This document shows positions 27,201 through 36,860 of a DNA stretch of 64,000 nucleotides, in pieces (position 1 is the first letter of the stretch; every line of letters begins with the position of its first letter). Source of the stretch: Piromyces finnis (lineage: Eukaryota; Neocallimastigomycota; Neocallimastigomycetes; Neocallimastigales; Neocallimastigaceae); NCBI GenBank assembly GCA_002104945.1, contig MCFH01000014.1:288501-352500 (forward strand), read 5' to 3'. A program made the translations under genes and the position numbers. The notes below the pieces were generated by a model, which saw nothing but the letters and a program-made list of their open reading frames with translations, did not search any database and was not told the origin of the DNA.

Positions 27201-28781
27201 TGCAATTGAGAAAGCAGTTGAAGTAAACTCTTTGGAAAGTTCATCTGTAGAAACATTAGGATCGTTGGATTTTGCTGAAAGTATTTGGAATTTATTATGA
27301 CTGAGAATAGATTCCTTTTCCTCAATACATTTTAATCTATTCCATTTCAGAATTTTCTTAGGAACATTAAAGTCATTAGAAAAATCTTCCATAGGAATAA
27401 TTTTACCATTAATAAGAAGTGGCTTATGGTCTGATACAGGATAAAAATTATTTATAAATGATCCTGAGTGAATAAGATCTTTCATCTTCGAATTGATAAG
27501 AGCATGGTCAATGTCGGAAGATTGATCACCTCGAGTCCAAGAGATAGTAGACCCTCTAAGCGGAAGAATCTCCCAATCTCCTAATCTATTAGTTGATAAC
27601 CAGTTGGATAATTTTACTTTAGACATATTAAAATCACCAACAAGAATCGATGGATGGGATGAATGAGTTTGTAACCACAAGCGAACTTCTAACTTTGCAT
27701 GATCAACATAGATGTTGTGATGACTATGAGGCATATAAACATTACCAATCGAGCATTTGAATCTATTCCAGAGACTAAAAGTATAAATAGAAATAATATA
27801 CTTTCCAGAGAAGTTTTCAAGTGAGGCTTGACATGAATTGTGAAAACCTAAATATAAACCTCTCATTCCCGGAACTGATTCGTCAGCTTTCTTGAAAAAG
27901 TGTCTATAGTTTCGCAAAGTAACACGACAAGGATAATCTGTATTCGATCCAGAACCATTACCAGTTTCTTGGAAACATAAAAATAATGGTTTGAAAATAG
28001 CTGTGAAATAGCTAATACTATCTCTCTTTTCGTGATTCCACCCATTGGTGTTCCAACTAAGACAAAAAGAAAAGTTATCAGGCTTGTTGGATGAGGAAGA
28101 ATCGTTGCTATTATTATTATTATTAAAGTCATCGTTATTAATGGATGATGCATCAGAGGAATAAGTAGAACTATTACTAGATGGCTGTGAAACTGAAGAA
28201 CTATCAACTATTGAACTGTTATCAGAGTTGATAGAGCTATTAGAATTAATTGTTGAATGTTGAGATTGAAATTGTGTTTGCTGTAGATCTGGAATATTTT
28301 CATGATTGGAAACTTGTTGAAGATCTTGTTGAAGATCTAGTTGAAGATCGGATTGTTGATGAGATTGTTGAACTGATTGTTGAAATGATTGTTGAATAGA
28401 ATGTTGATGTTTATTAGAAACTAAAATTTTACGTTTGAGAGTGGAAAAAGTGTATTTGTGATTCCTTCTACTACGAGCTGAAAAGGAAATTGAGGTAACT
28501 GAAAGTTTCTTCTTTAACATGTGTAAGATTTTAATACAATCTTTCGATGAACCATGAACCTTGACTAAGAAAAAGTGATCATTGAAAGTCTGAAAATATT
28601 TAACACTAATAACTGAATTAAATTTATCTTCTAGAATAACCTCGAGTTTTTCCCATAGCATATTTACCGACCATGATCGAATACCACGGATAAAGAAGGA
28701 GCGAATATCATCTAAGGGGATACCATAAGACCGGGTACCACGTCTGATATAATTCTTGTCTTTAATATAAAGGACTGACAT
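24273..28781 (-). CDS. LINE polyprotein: endonuclease and reverse transcriptase
   Basis: Uninterrupted 1502-residue ORF. Residues 1-120 are a basic region of unknown fold, then a Gln-rich and Ser/Asn-rich linker (about 125-230). An APE-type endonuclease (exonuclease-endonuclease-phosphatase fold) spans about 234-455, with SWNTNGWN, VGDFNM, SDIDHALI and a closing SDHKPL motif. The reverse transcriptase (about 745-1060) shows IPKKGDLTDCDNYRGISL, PEQFGFRKKEES, the catalytic FLDLRKAYDSV, GVRQGCPLSPILFNLFIND and the FADD active site near 965. A C-terminal knuckle near 1270 reads CPCCKCG..HWLLDC. A second Asn/Ser-rich low-complexity linker lies near 1325-1390. No separate ORF1 exists, so RNA-binding may lie in the N-terminal region or be supplied elsewhere. 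All catalytic motifs appear intact, so the element may be active. Confidence 0.95.
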   Translation of the reverse strand: MSVLYIKDKNYIRRGTRSYGIPLDDIRSFFIRGIRSWSVNMLWEKLEVILEDKFNSVISVKYFQTFNDHFFLVKVHGSSKDCIKILHMLKKKLSVTSISFSARSRRNHKYTFSTLKRKILVSNKHQHSIQQSFQQSVQQSHQQSDLQLDLQQDLQQVSNHENIPDLQQTQFQSQHSTINSNSSINSDNSSIVDSSSVSQPSSNSSTYSSDASSINNDDFNNNNNSNDSSSSNKPDNFSFCLSWNTNGWNHEKRDSISYFTAIFKPLFLCFQETGNGSGSNTDYPCRVTLRNYRHFFKKADESVPGMRGLYLGFHNSCQASLENFSGKYIISIYTFSLWNRFKCSIGNVYMPHSHHNIYVDHAKLEVRLWLQTHSSHPSILVGDFNMSKVKLSNWLSTNRLGDWEILPLRGSTISWTRGDQSSDIDHALINSKMKDLIHSGSFINNFYPVSDHKPLLINGKIIPMEDFSNDFNVPKKILKWNRLKCIEEKESILSHNKFQILSAKSNDPNVSTDELSKEFTSTAFSIADELSITSANNVIKSSFHISQQIFNLQKIKMKLYKRFKKERIYDIDEFIKRIKIYRKLIDYIHKRCNEFRKQEYLHWIKTGCEYMKSHNPKKAWKWIKKTAKIGKDSFFIAQPIKNKNGELVVATEEQLDVWHDHFENLASDPSGVSLDLEHWYEEPTNKRFSLPMLDEWDINQDISIDEVKSAILTTPNYKASGPDGIPIEFYKALVPSSNDSNNATDNNSSGNTTSDNDAHGLNFILKLFNRIWDGDFPNSWNESSIVSIPKKGDLTDCDNYRGISLINNGIKLISKIVTTRISEYGLKNNFIRPEQFGFRKKEESISLFISIQEICRRRQLDNKETYLAFLDLRKAYDSVPIGNILHKLDCLGIRGKSLQFIKNLYLTSKANVKLDGQFSKSFDVKKGVRQGCPLSPILFNLFINDIFRECEDLGVSLGDTRCCGGLFADDIVICAPTRGCLKKMLRRVNEWALYNEMEFGIQKCSTMVIRPESIENQNKRDPTFYLAGQPIPTTDCYTYLGVPFDKNLSLKPVIKALNNKVLKGLFSVSKFLRNPNIPIPFKKLVLNSQVISRVSYFAPLLGSNKARSRIAQKHVNKGIRWVAGVHKAVSFISLYSISKDLNIPPLSAKCALAQVRCFNKWKNSNCIISHLVNYIPKFRKYTWCKSSRTLDKKLKKHGDVKAVKNFYWKDLKGNSIKAQYYDDNKFIETKDFIKLCYEYPEFAYGFYWLLKARSGYKLDARVAKSAKFVDPVCPNYCPCCKCGDQSIKHWLLDCPTFRDIRIKHYDSIVQLLNFFSQRNSNSPINNNENVNISRDSNNINSNSNNSSNNNSNSNNSNNNNNRNNNISNDSNSEDNNSNLDSNLVNDSNSSNNPVNINVYDYSSVCSKIFKFLLGGRSFNNINYDSREWKELCKCQIQSGTNEVTPFLTVTAELLTKIMPFAIGQQWSMFQRFEATSKSVDAEETVRQARRASATNGDHNFIP

Positions 28782-29670
28782 GATAATAAATTCTAATTAA
28801 AAATATTGAATATAAAATAAATACTAATAAAAATTATAAATATAACGTATATGGAAAAAAAAATCTGTCTCTCTCTCTCTTCTTAAAAGTACTGGATAGT
28901 ACAAAAATTGTTACGATGCTTTGTTAAAAGTTTCTTTTTTTGAATTCTAGTTGTAAATTTTCTTTAAAAATTCTAGTTTTGGTTTGTTGTTAGTAAATTC
29001 GAATCGCTTTTTGACACTAAACTTGTTTGACTTTACTTTTCATTAAATATTTAAATTGGTAAAAAATTTGAATCAAGAATGTCGACACCAGAAAGCTTGT
29101 GAATAGTATTTTTACATGATGTAGAGTGAATCAGTCTCTTACAAGAAACAATACAACAATAGCTACATGAATATAAAAATACAATGCAAATGCTAAAGTT
29201 GACTACATTGGATTCTTACAAGAGAAGAGTAGTACTACATGAATACATGAATAAAAGAAAAAATACAGCAACAAAATGTATTACTCTTCTAATTAAATAC
29301 TATACAAACTTACCTGAATATCAAACATTCAACTTATTCATCAAATACTCAATTCGATGAATAAAATGTTTTTTAATCGCTCAGTACCATGAGCTTAGTC
29401 CTAATAATTTTCCCTTAAAGACTAACCAAGCATCCATTGCGCAATGCTTGGATTTAATTCTTTCTACTCTCTCAGTACCATGAGCATGAGTAGACCCCCT
29501 TGATAAACTCCATTATTAAATAAATGAAGGCACGTTCCTAAGAGGGCACCAAGCATCCATTGCGCAATACTTGGATTTAATTCTTTCTACTCTCTCAGTA
29601 CCATGAGCATGAGTAGACCCCCTTGAGAAACTACATTTATTAAATAAATGAAGGCACGTTCCCAAGAGGG
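28782..29670 (-). promoter_or_regulatory. LINE 5' UTR with 5'-terminal tandem monomers
   Basis: 889 bases between the outer end of the element and the ORF start, less AT-rich than neighbouring intergenic DNA and without long ORFs. Its outermost 300 bases are tandem monomers (listed separately). By analogy with mouse L1 the monomers could carry the internal promoter; this is inference. Confidence 0.6.
29376..29670. repeat. 123-bp tandem monomers at the LINE 5' end (2.4 copies)
   Basis: Two copies (29425-29547 and 29548-29670) differ at few positions; a diverged partial copy covers 29376-29424. Each has CTCTCAGTACCATGAG, GTAGACCCCCTTG and AAGGCACGTTC, plus an internal palindrome with CCAAGCAT/ATGCTTGG-type arms around TTGCGCAA. 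The outer copy ends exactly at the target-site duplication, so the element boundary and monomer boundary coincide. Confidence 0.9.
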
Positions 29671-29684
29671 TGGAAACAATTTAT
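29671..29684. repeat. LINE target-site duplication, 5' side copy
   Basis: TGGAAACAATTTAT, identical to 23987-24000. It directly follows the last base of the outer 123-bp monomer and defines the 5' end of the element. Confidence 0.9.
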
Positions 29685-31543
29685 AATTAAAAATAAAAAT
29701 GTTTTTTTTTTGGAAAAAAAAGTTGTTTAATGAAACAAGTTTCAATAACTGTTATATTAAATAAACAAATAAAAATACTTTTCATGCTATGATACTATAA
29801 GCCTCCATTATAAACTATAAAAAAATATGAAATTTTAATAAACAATAATTATATATTTATATTCTTTTTTTCCTTTTTCAATTGTAGTATTTTTTTATGA
29901 AAAATTTTATATAAAACTAAAATATGATTTGGAGATAATGTTTAAAATAGTTTAATAGCATAAAACTGTTATTAGTATAAATACTATTTTATTAAATTAA
30001 TATTTATAATGTAAATGGAAGACATAAAAGTCAATTAGTTTTTAATAAATTATTACAAAAAATAAAAAATAAAAAGGCTAACTATTCAATAAAAATTAAA
30101 ATTGGAAAAAAAAACTGGAAATTAAAGGTTGCTTTGTAAGATAAGATTTTTATTTTTTTTTTTATAATATTCTTAGCTTATTTTTTATTTTTATTTTGGT
30201 AAATAAATTATTATTCAAAAATGAAATAAAAACAACTAAAATGCTTAATATACAAACTTTTCTTATAGATAGAAAACCATATAAAAACAAAAAAGAAATA
30301 AGATCACATTATTTTAATTAAAGATAACTTAATAAATATTTTTTTTTAAATAATCCTTTATGTAATGCTACGATATTTTATTTATTCATTTAGTAGTATT
30401 CAAGATACGTAAATTTATTTATATATAATTAGTAAAGTTATTTTAAAATAATATTATTTTTTAAACATGAAAATAAATGTTTTCATATGCATTATATTTA
30501 TAAAGTTTTCTTTTTTAAAAACTTTTATATTTCTTTAAATAAAGGTCTTTTTTTTAATGATAAAAAACAAAACAAAAAAAATTGCTAATATTGAAATTTA
30601 GTGTTTACTAAATATAATTCATGCTATGTTTTTATATTTTTAAAATTTGGAGTTCTAAAAGAATACATAATATTTTATAAATGATATCATGCCAAATGAA
30701 AACAGAAATATATATATATATATATTTGGTATGAATATTTGTGGTTTATTTAATAATAACAAAAAAAAGCTATAGAAATGAATTTTGTAATTTTTTTTTT
30801 CAATGTTTTAAAAGAGAAGAGGTAGAAATGAATTCTTTTTTTTTCTATGTTTTAAGAGGTTTAATAGTGATATTTATTTATTAAAAAATATACGCCATTT
30901 TAATTAAAACCAATATTGTATTAGTAATAGTGTTATTAAAGACTATTATACTTTTATTTTTAATACTTTTTAATATATGAATACAAAAAGTTTATTAGTA
31001 ATATGTTATACTGAATTATTAATAATAAAAAAAATCATTGGTGACTATTACTAATTTTTTTATATTTTATTATTAATAATTATTAATAAACAAATCTATC
31101 TTTAAAATAATATTACTACTTTTATATATATTTTATTAAATATTTCAATGAATATATAAGGAATTGGAGTTCCGCTTTATTTTTTTTAACCTTGTATAAA
31201 GTATTTTACTTTTAATTCTACTCTATTCATTGATTATAAAATAAACAAAACAAAAAACAAATAATATACCGAAATAAAATAATCTATTAAAAAAAATTAA
31301 AAAGGTAAAAAGTTCATTGCTTTAAGATAGTAATAAAGAAGATAAAAAAGAATATGGAATATAGAAAAAATATTTAAAAATACTCAAAATGAAAAATAAT
31401 AATAAAAAAGAAAAATAGTAATACTATTTGATAGTAAAAAAAAAAAGTATTAATTACTTTTATTTTGATCATTAATAATAAAAAAAAAAAAACACTTTAA
31501 TATATTTTTATATTAATTTTTTTCTTATTATAAAGTTTTCAAA
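29685..31543. other. AT-rich region upstream of trp copy 2
   Basis: No coding stretch or RNA gene seen. It carries the promoter of tryptophan synthase copy 2. A 17-base stretch near 31317 (ATTGCTTTAAGATAGTA) recurs near 16297, upstream of copy 1, perhaps a residue of the duplication or a shared element. Confidence 0.55.
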
Positions 31544-34116
31544 ATGTCTCAAGCTTTATTAACTGTATTTAACGCTGCCAAGAAACAAAACCGTGCTGTT
31601 TTTATTTCTTTTATTACTGCTGGTTACCCAACCAAAGGTAAATATTAGCTTTAATTTGATTGTATCTTGTAAAAATAAATAAACAATCCTATTTATATAT
31701 TAAAATTAATACATTTTAATGGTTTTTTTTTTATATAATACAGATGAAACTGTTGATAATCTTCTTGCTTTACAAAATGGTGGTTCAGATATTATTGAAT
31801 TAGGTACCGACCAATAAGAAGAATAAAAATTAATTTATTATTAATAGAAATAGAAATATATTAAAATTTTTTAATCTATATTAAAATTAATAATTTTTTT
31901 TTTTTTTTTATTTTTAATTAATAAAGGTATTCCATTTTCTGATCCTACTGCTGATGGTCCTATAATCCAGCAAGCTAGCTATGTATGATATTATTTATTT
32001 ATTATTATTGACTTAATAAAAAATAGATGAATAATTTTAGTTTTATAAATAAATAAATGATTAATTAATGTATAATACATAAAATAAATAATATTATACA
32101 GATTTCTTTACAAAATAAAGTTAATCTTGAGGACTGCTTTGAATTTGTAAGAGCTGCTCGTGAAAAGGGTTTAGTTATTCCAGTTATTTTCATGGGTTAC
32201 GCCAATCCATTCGAACAATACGGTTTAGATAAGTTAATGCAAAAGTGTGTTGATATTGGTGTTCAAGGTTTCATTAACATTGATCTTCCACCAGAAGAAA
32301 GTTACGAATTCAGACTTAAGTGTGACAAATACAAGTAAATATCAATGAAAATAATAATATTTTTATATATTTGTATTAAAATTATTACTAATTATTAATT
32401 TTTAATATCATTATTGAAAATATCTTATTATTTGAAAATAGACTCAGTTTAATTCCACTTATTGCTCCAACTACTTCTGAAAAACGAATTGAAAGATTAG
32501 CTAAAACTGCTACTTCTTACATTTACGTCATGAGTGCTCTTGGTGTTACTGGTTACCGTGAAAAGGTTAACTCTGAATTACCACACTTAGTTGCTCGTGT
32601 TAGAAAGCACACTAGTGTTCCAATTGCTGTTGGTTTCGGTGTTTCTACTGCTGAACACTTCAAGATTGTTGAAAAGGAAGCCGATGGTGTTATCATTGGT
32701 TCAAAGATTATTAAGGTCTTAAACAATGCTTCCACTAAGGAACAACGTCTTGCTGATTTAGAAAAGTACTGTAGAGAAGTTTGCCACCGTGAAGGTGAAG
32801 AAATCATTCCAATTGATTACAAGAAGGAAACTCCAGCTGAAGTTCCAAATGTTAAGCAAATTGATTTCAGTCACCATATGGTCAATTCTAAATTCGGAGA
32901 CTTTGGTGGTCAATATGCTGCCGAATCTTTAATTGATTGTCTTGATGAATTAGAAAAGGTTTACCTTACAGCTAAGGAAGATCCATTATTCTGGGAAGAA
33001 TTCAGAAGTTACTATGATTACATGGGAAGAGAATCTAAGCTTCACCTTGCTGACAGATTAACTAAGGAAATGGGAGGTGCTAAGATTTGGTTAAAGCGTG
33101 AAGACTTAAACCATACTGGTTCTCACAAGATCAACAATGCTATTGGTCAAATTCTTTTAGCCAAGCGTCTTGGTAAGAAGAGAATTATTGCCGAAACCGG
33201 AGCAGGTCAACATGGTGTTGCTACAGCTACAGCTTGTGCCAAATTTGGATTAGAATGTGTTGTTTACATGGGAGAGGTTGATGTTAAGAGACAAGCCTTA
33301 AATGTTTTCAGAATGAAGATGTTAGGAGCTAAGGTTGTTGCTGTTACTTCAGGTAGTAAGACCTTAAAGGATGCTGTTAATGAAGCAATGAGAGATTGGG
33401 TTACTAATGTTACCACTACTCACTACTTAGTTGGTTCTGTTTTTGGTCCACATCCATTCCCATCTATTGTTCGTGACTTCCAATCTGTTATTGGAGAAGA
33501 ATCTAAGAAGCAAATGATGGAACAGGCAGGAAAACTTCCAGATTACATTATTGCTTGTGTTGGTGGAGGAAGTAATGCTATGGGTCTCTTCTATCCATAC
33601 ATTAATGAAAAGAATGTTAAGATGCTTGGTGTTGAAGCTGGAGGTAGTGGTATTGAAACTGGTTTACACTCTGCTACTATTTCAGCTGGTACTCCAGGTA
33701 TTCTTCATGGTGCTAAATCTTATTTAATTCAAGATAAAGATGGACAAATACAGGATACCTATAGTATTAGTGCTGGTTTAGATTACCCAGGTGTTGGTCC
33801 AGAACACGCTTTCTTAAAGGATTCTGGTCGTGCTGAATACATTGCTGCTACTGATGAACAAGCTTTAATTGGTTTCCGTAGATTAACCCAATATGAAGGT
33901 ATTATTCCAGCTCTTGAATCTTCTCATGCTGCCTATGCTTGTACTGAATTAGCCAAGACCTTACCAAAGGATAAAGATATTTTATTATGTGTTAGTGGTC
34001 GTGGTGATAAGGATGTTATTTCTATTGCTGCCAACCTTCCAAAGTTTGGACCAAAGATTGGATGGGATCTTAGATTTGATGGAGCTGAAACTCTTGGTAT
34101 CCAAATCCCAAATTAA
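31544..34116 (+). CDS. Tryptophan synthase, fused alpha-beta (copy 2, 5 exons)
   Basis: Paralogue of the gene at 19859-22484 with the same reaction, length (705 residues) and intron positions: exons 31544-31637, 31744-31803, 31927-31982, 32102-32334 and 32442-34116. Catalytic Glu50, Asp61 and PLP lysine 377 are kept. Exons 1-3 differ at many positions (for example [10 protein letters not shown] against [10 protein letters not shown], and PIIQQASY against PTIQEASQ) and introns 1-3 are unrelated in sequence. The end of intron 4 and most of exon 5 are nearly identical in nucleotide sequence, except for clustered changes at 33438-33585 (SVFGP, SNAMGLF) and 33713-33765 ([17 protein letters not shown]). 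Both copies look functional; whether they differ in expression or kinetics is unknown. Confidence 0.96.
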
Positions 34117-35061
34117 TTAATTTTTTTTAACATTATATAATTTACACTTTGCAATGAATATGATATAATATAAGTTATAGTTTAAAAACAAAACTTTATT
34201 TTAAAAACTAATTATAAAATTTATATAATCATTAAAAAAGATCTATTTTATATTTATTTATAAATAAATTCTTCATAATTATAATTAACACTTATTGATA
34301 TGAAAATGATTATATTATATACCAATATTAATACATATTATATATATTTATTTAAGAAAATAAGAAAAGAAAAATAAAAGTGAAAAATAAATATAAAATA
34401 ATATTATTAATTCTTTAAATGTTATATAAATACTGTTCTAAAATTATTATTTTTATTTTTTTTTTTCATATTTAAATTTACTATTATTATCTCAAGATTT
34501 TTTCTATACTTTTATATAATAAAAAAACCTTTATATTTCCTAAAAATGATAAAATTTAATATAGTAACTTTTAATTAAACCAGTTCAATTAAATTTATTT
34601 TTAAAATTAAATATTTATTTTATTTTTTTGCTTAATAATAATAATATAAATAATAATTTAATATTTCTGGATATTTTCTTTTTTTTTAAAAAAATTAGTT
34701 TAATAGAACTATTGCTATATCAAAAATAAAAAGACACAATATTATTTATATTCTAATATGATTAATACTTTTTTTTATTAATTACTCAAAAATAAATAAA
34801 ATTAATTATTAATTATTACTATTACACTATTATTGCTAATTAAAATATACAATATTTCAATGCTTTTTTTTTTTTTTTCAAATTAATATATATTTTTTAT
34901 ATTTTTTTTTAATGATAAAATAATTTTGTTTTTTTAATGTAACTAATTATAGATTATTAATAATAGTTTTTATATATTTAAATGTAATATAACTTTTTAT
35001 ATCAACATTACTAATTTGGATCAATGGGGATTATAGATTAAAAGATTCATTATTATATACT
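34117..35061. other. AT-rich region between convergent genes
   Basis: Spacer between tryptophan synthase copy 2 and the convergent mannanase gene. Nothing beyond homopolymers seen. Confidence 0.6.
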
Positions 35062-36860
35062 TTAGTTAATTCCACACCAATTGCCATCTTCAACACCCCA
35101 ATCACCATCAGCATCTGTATAATAAACATATGAAGTCTTACTACAACATGGATAACCTAAGGTTTCAGACCAACATGAAACAGAATTTGATTTTTTTTCA
35201 ATACCGCACCATTCATTATTTTCAACACCCCAGTCACCACTTTCGTCAGTGTAGACAACAATATCTCCTTTACAACATGAATAACCGAGTTCACTAGACC
35301 AACATTTTGATGAGCTTTCTGAATTGGAGTCGGATCCAGAAGAACTTGTGCCATTGTTGCTGCTACTATCACCATTGTAACTGTCAACATTAAATGATGG
35401 TAATTCATCCATATTCATAACAATTTCATGGTTAAAGTATTCTTTAAGTTGAGCGTTAGTATGGTAAGAATCTTGTAAAATAAATTCACTGTTCCAAGTT
35501 TGGAAATAACCCCACCAAGCATCTTGATCAACACATTGTTGAATATCTGGAATACGTCCATTTTCAGATAAAACAACCATTTTCTTACCACCATAGAAAT
35601 CAAAGTGAGTATTGAAGGCAGTAGTTTGTGGTCCGTGATCATTTGCATAAATATCAACACCAATAATATCAATATAATCAATTGGGGTATATTCATCATT
35701 ATTACCATTCCAAAGCCAAATTAAATTATTTAAACCATGGTAGTTAACCATACGTTCGTATAAAATTTTCCATAATTTAGCACAAGACTTTGGATTGTTA
35801 CCCCACCAGAACCAATCACCATTGTTTTCATGAAGTGGTCTCCAAATTAATGGCATATTAATAGCTTGTAACTTTTTAATATGACCAGAAATACGATCAA
35901 TATCCTTAATAATCTTTTCATATTCCCATGAACCTTCGATTACTGCATTGTCAATATTGAAAGTGGTATCCTTTTTGTAAAAAGCAAAGTCACCAGTTTT
36001 ACCAGCAATATTCCAATGCCATTGGGCAGACATAATACCTTTTCCATCATACTTTTTCCACCAATTAATAGCCATTTCAGTAATATCAGGATTTTGTGGT
36101 CTCCAGGTACAATCATTTGATTCAAAAATGAAATCCATATTCCAAACAGCAGGTAATTTTCCAGAAGCATTCTTAATACGTTGAATTTCTTGACCTTCAT
36201 CACCAGCTTGACCGGCACCACCAACTTGACCAGAAAGAATTCTTTTACCATAATTAGACTTTAAGAAATCATAAAGTTTTCTAGCAGCTGGAATAGCTTT
36301 TGGATTGACTAATGATGAATTAATCTTTGAAGAAACATCCTTAGCAGGGTTTGGTGCATCATTAATGACAAAAGCATCAACCCACATCCAACCCCAGGAA
36401 GCAACAAGACCAATGGTATTCTTTCCTTTTTTTAAGTAAATAGTACCAATATTTTTGGATTCAAATGCTGTATTTTCAGTAAAAGTAATATCACCTGCAC
36501 TTTGACCATTGACTACAAGAGAATTTATTTTTTGACCCATATTAGCACAGTAAACAATAGACAAGTCATACATACCGGTTGATGGTGCATTAACAGTTAC
36601 TGTAACTGAATCACCTGGATTTTCAAATCTTCCAACATAACCAGTTCCAGAAAAACCACTAATATCACCATTCTTATAAGTAGTTACACCACTAAGTTCA
36701 CCATTTTCGGCTTCATAGAAAACTTTAATAAAAATAATTTTTTTTTTATTTAGTAATACTATCCATACTAATTATTTAATTATATTATTTATTAAATACC
36801 TTTTTCAGCAAAAGTTGTTAAAAAAGTTATACAAAGTAATAAAAAATTCAATAATTTCAT
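35062..36860 (-). CDS. Secreted GH26 beta-mannanase with CBM35 and two fungal dockerins (2 exons)
   Basis: Hydrolyses beta-1,4-mannan in plant cell walls, probably within the secreted fungal cellulosome. A short exon 36860-36800 encodes the signal peptide ([19 protein letters not shown]); after a 77-base intron, exon 36722-35062 completes 573 residues. Residues about 22-145 resemble CBM35 ([34 protein letters not shown]), a mannan/uronate-binding module. The GH26 barrel spans about 160-460, with acid/base Glu319 in [14 protein letters not shown] and nucleophile Glu407 in [11 protein letters not shown] Ser/Gly/Asn linker leads to two Cys-rich dockerins (CBM10 fold, about 491-530 and 535-573), each CW.E.LGY.CC....YTD.DGDWGVE...WCGI. 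Such paired dockerins are the hallmark of Neocallimastigomycota cellulosomal enzymes and dock onto cohesins of large scaffoldins. The first in-frame Met of exon 2 (36573) is not the start, since it would cut the CBM and lose the signal peptide. Confidence 0.94.

Larger units (their letters stand above)
24001..29670 (-). mobile_element. Full-length non-LTR (LINE) retrotransposon
   Basis: About 5.67 kb on the minus strand: 123-bp monomers and a 5' UTR (29670-28782), one intact ORF (28781-24273), a 3' UTR of about 245 bases and an A-tail read as poly(T) at 24001-24027. Flanking 14-bp perfect direct repeats and an undamaged ORF point to a recent insertion by target-primed reverse transcription. 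The element sits in the intergenic space between the two tryptophan synthase copies. Endonuclease plus RT in a single ORF with a C-terminal Cys/His knuckle suits an APE-type LINE; the clade (L1, Tad or other) is not resolved by eye. Confidence 0.93.

Noticed and set aside
29376-29670. Self-cleaving ribozyme in the LINE monomers
   Set aside because: I looked for hammerhead and HDV-like cores on the LINE strand and could not place the conserved residues.
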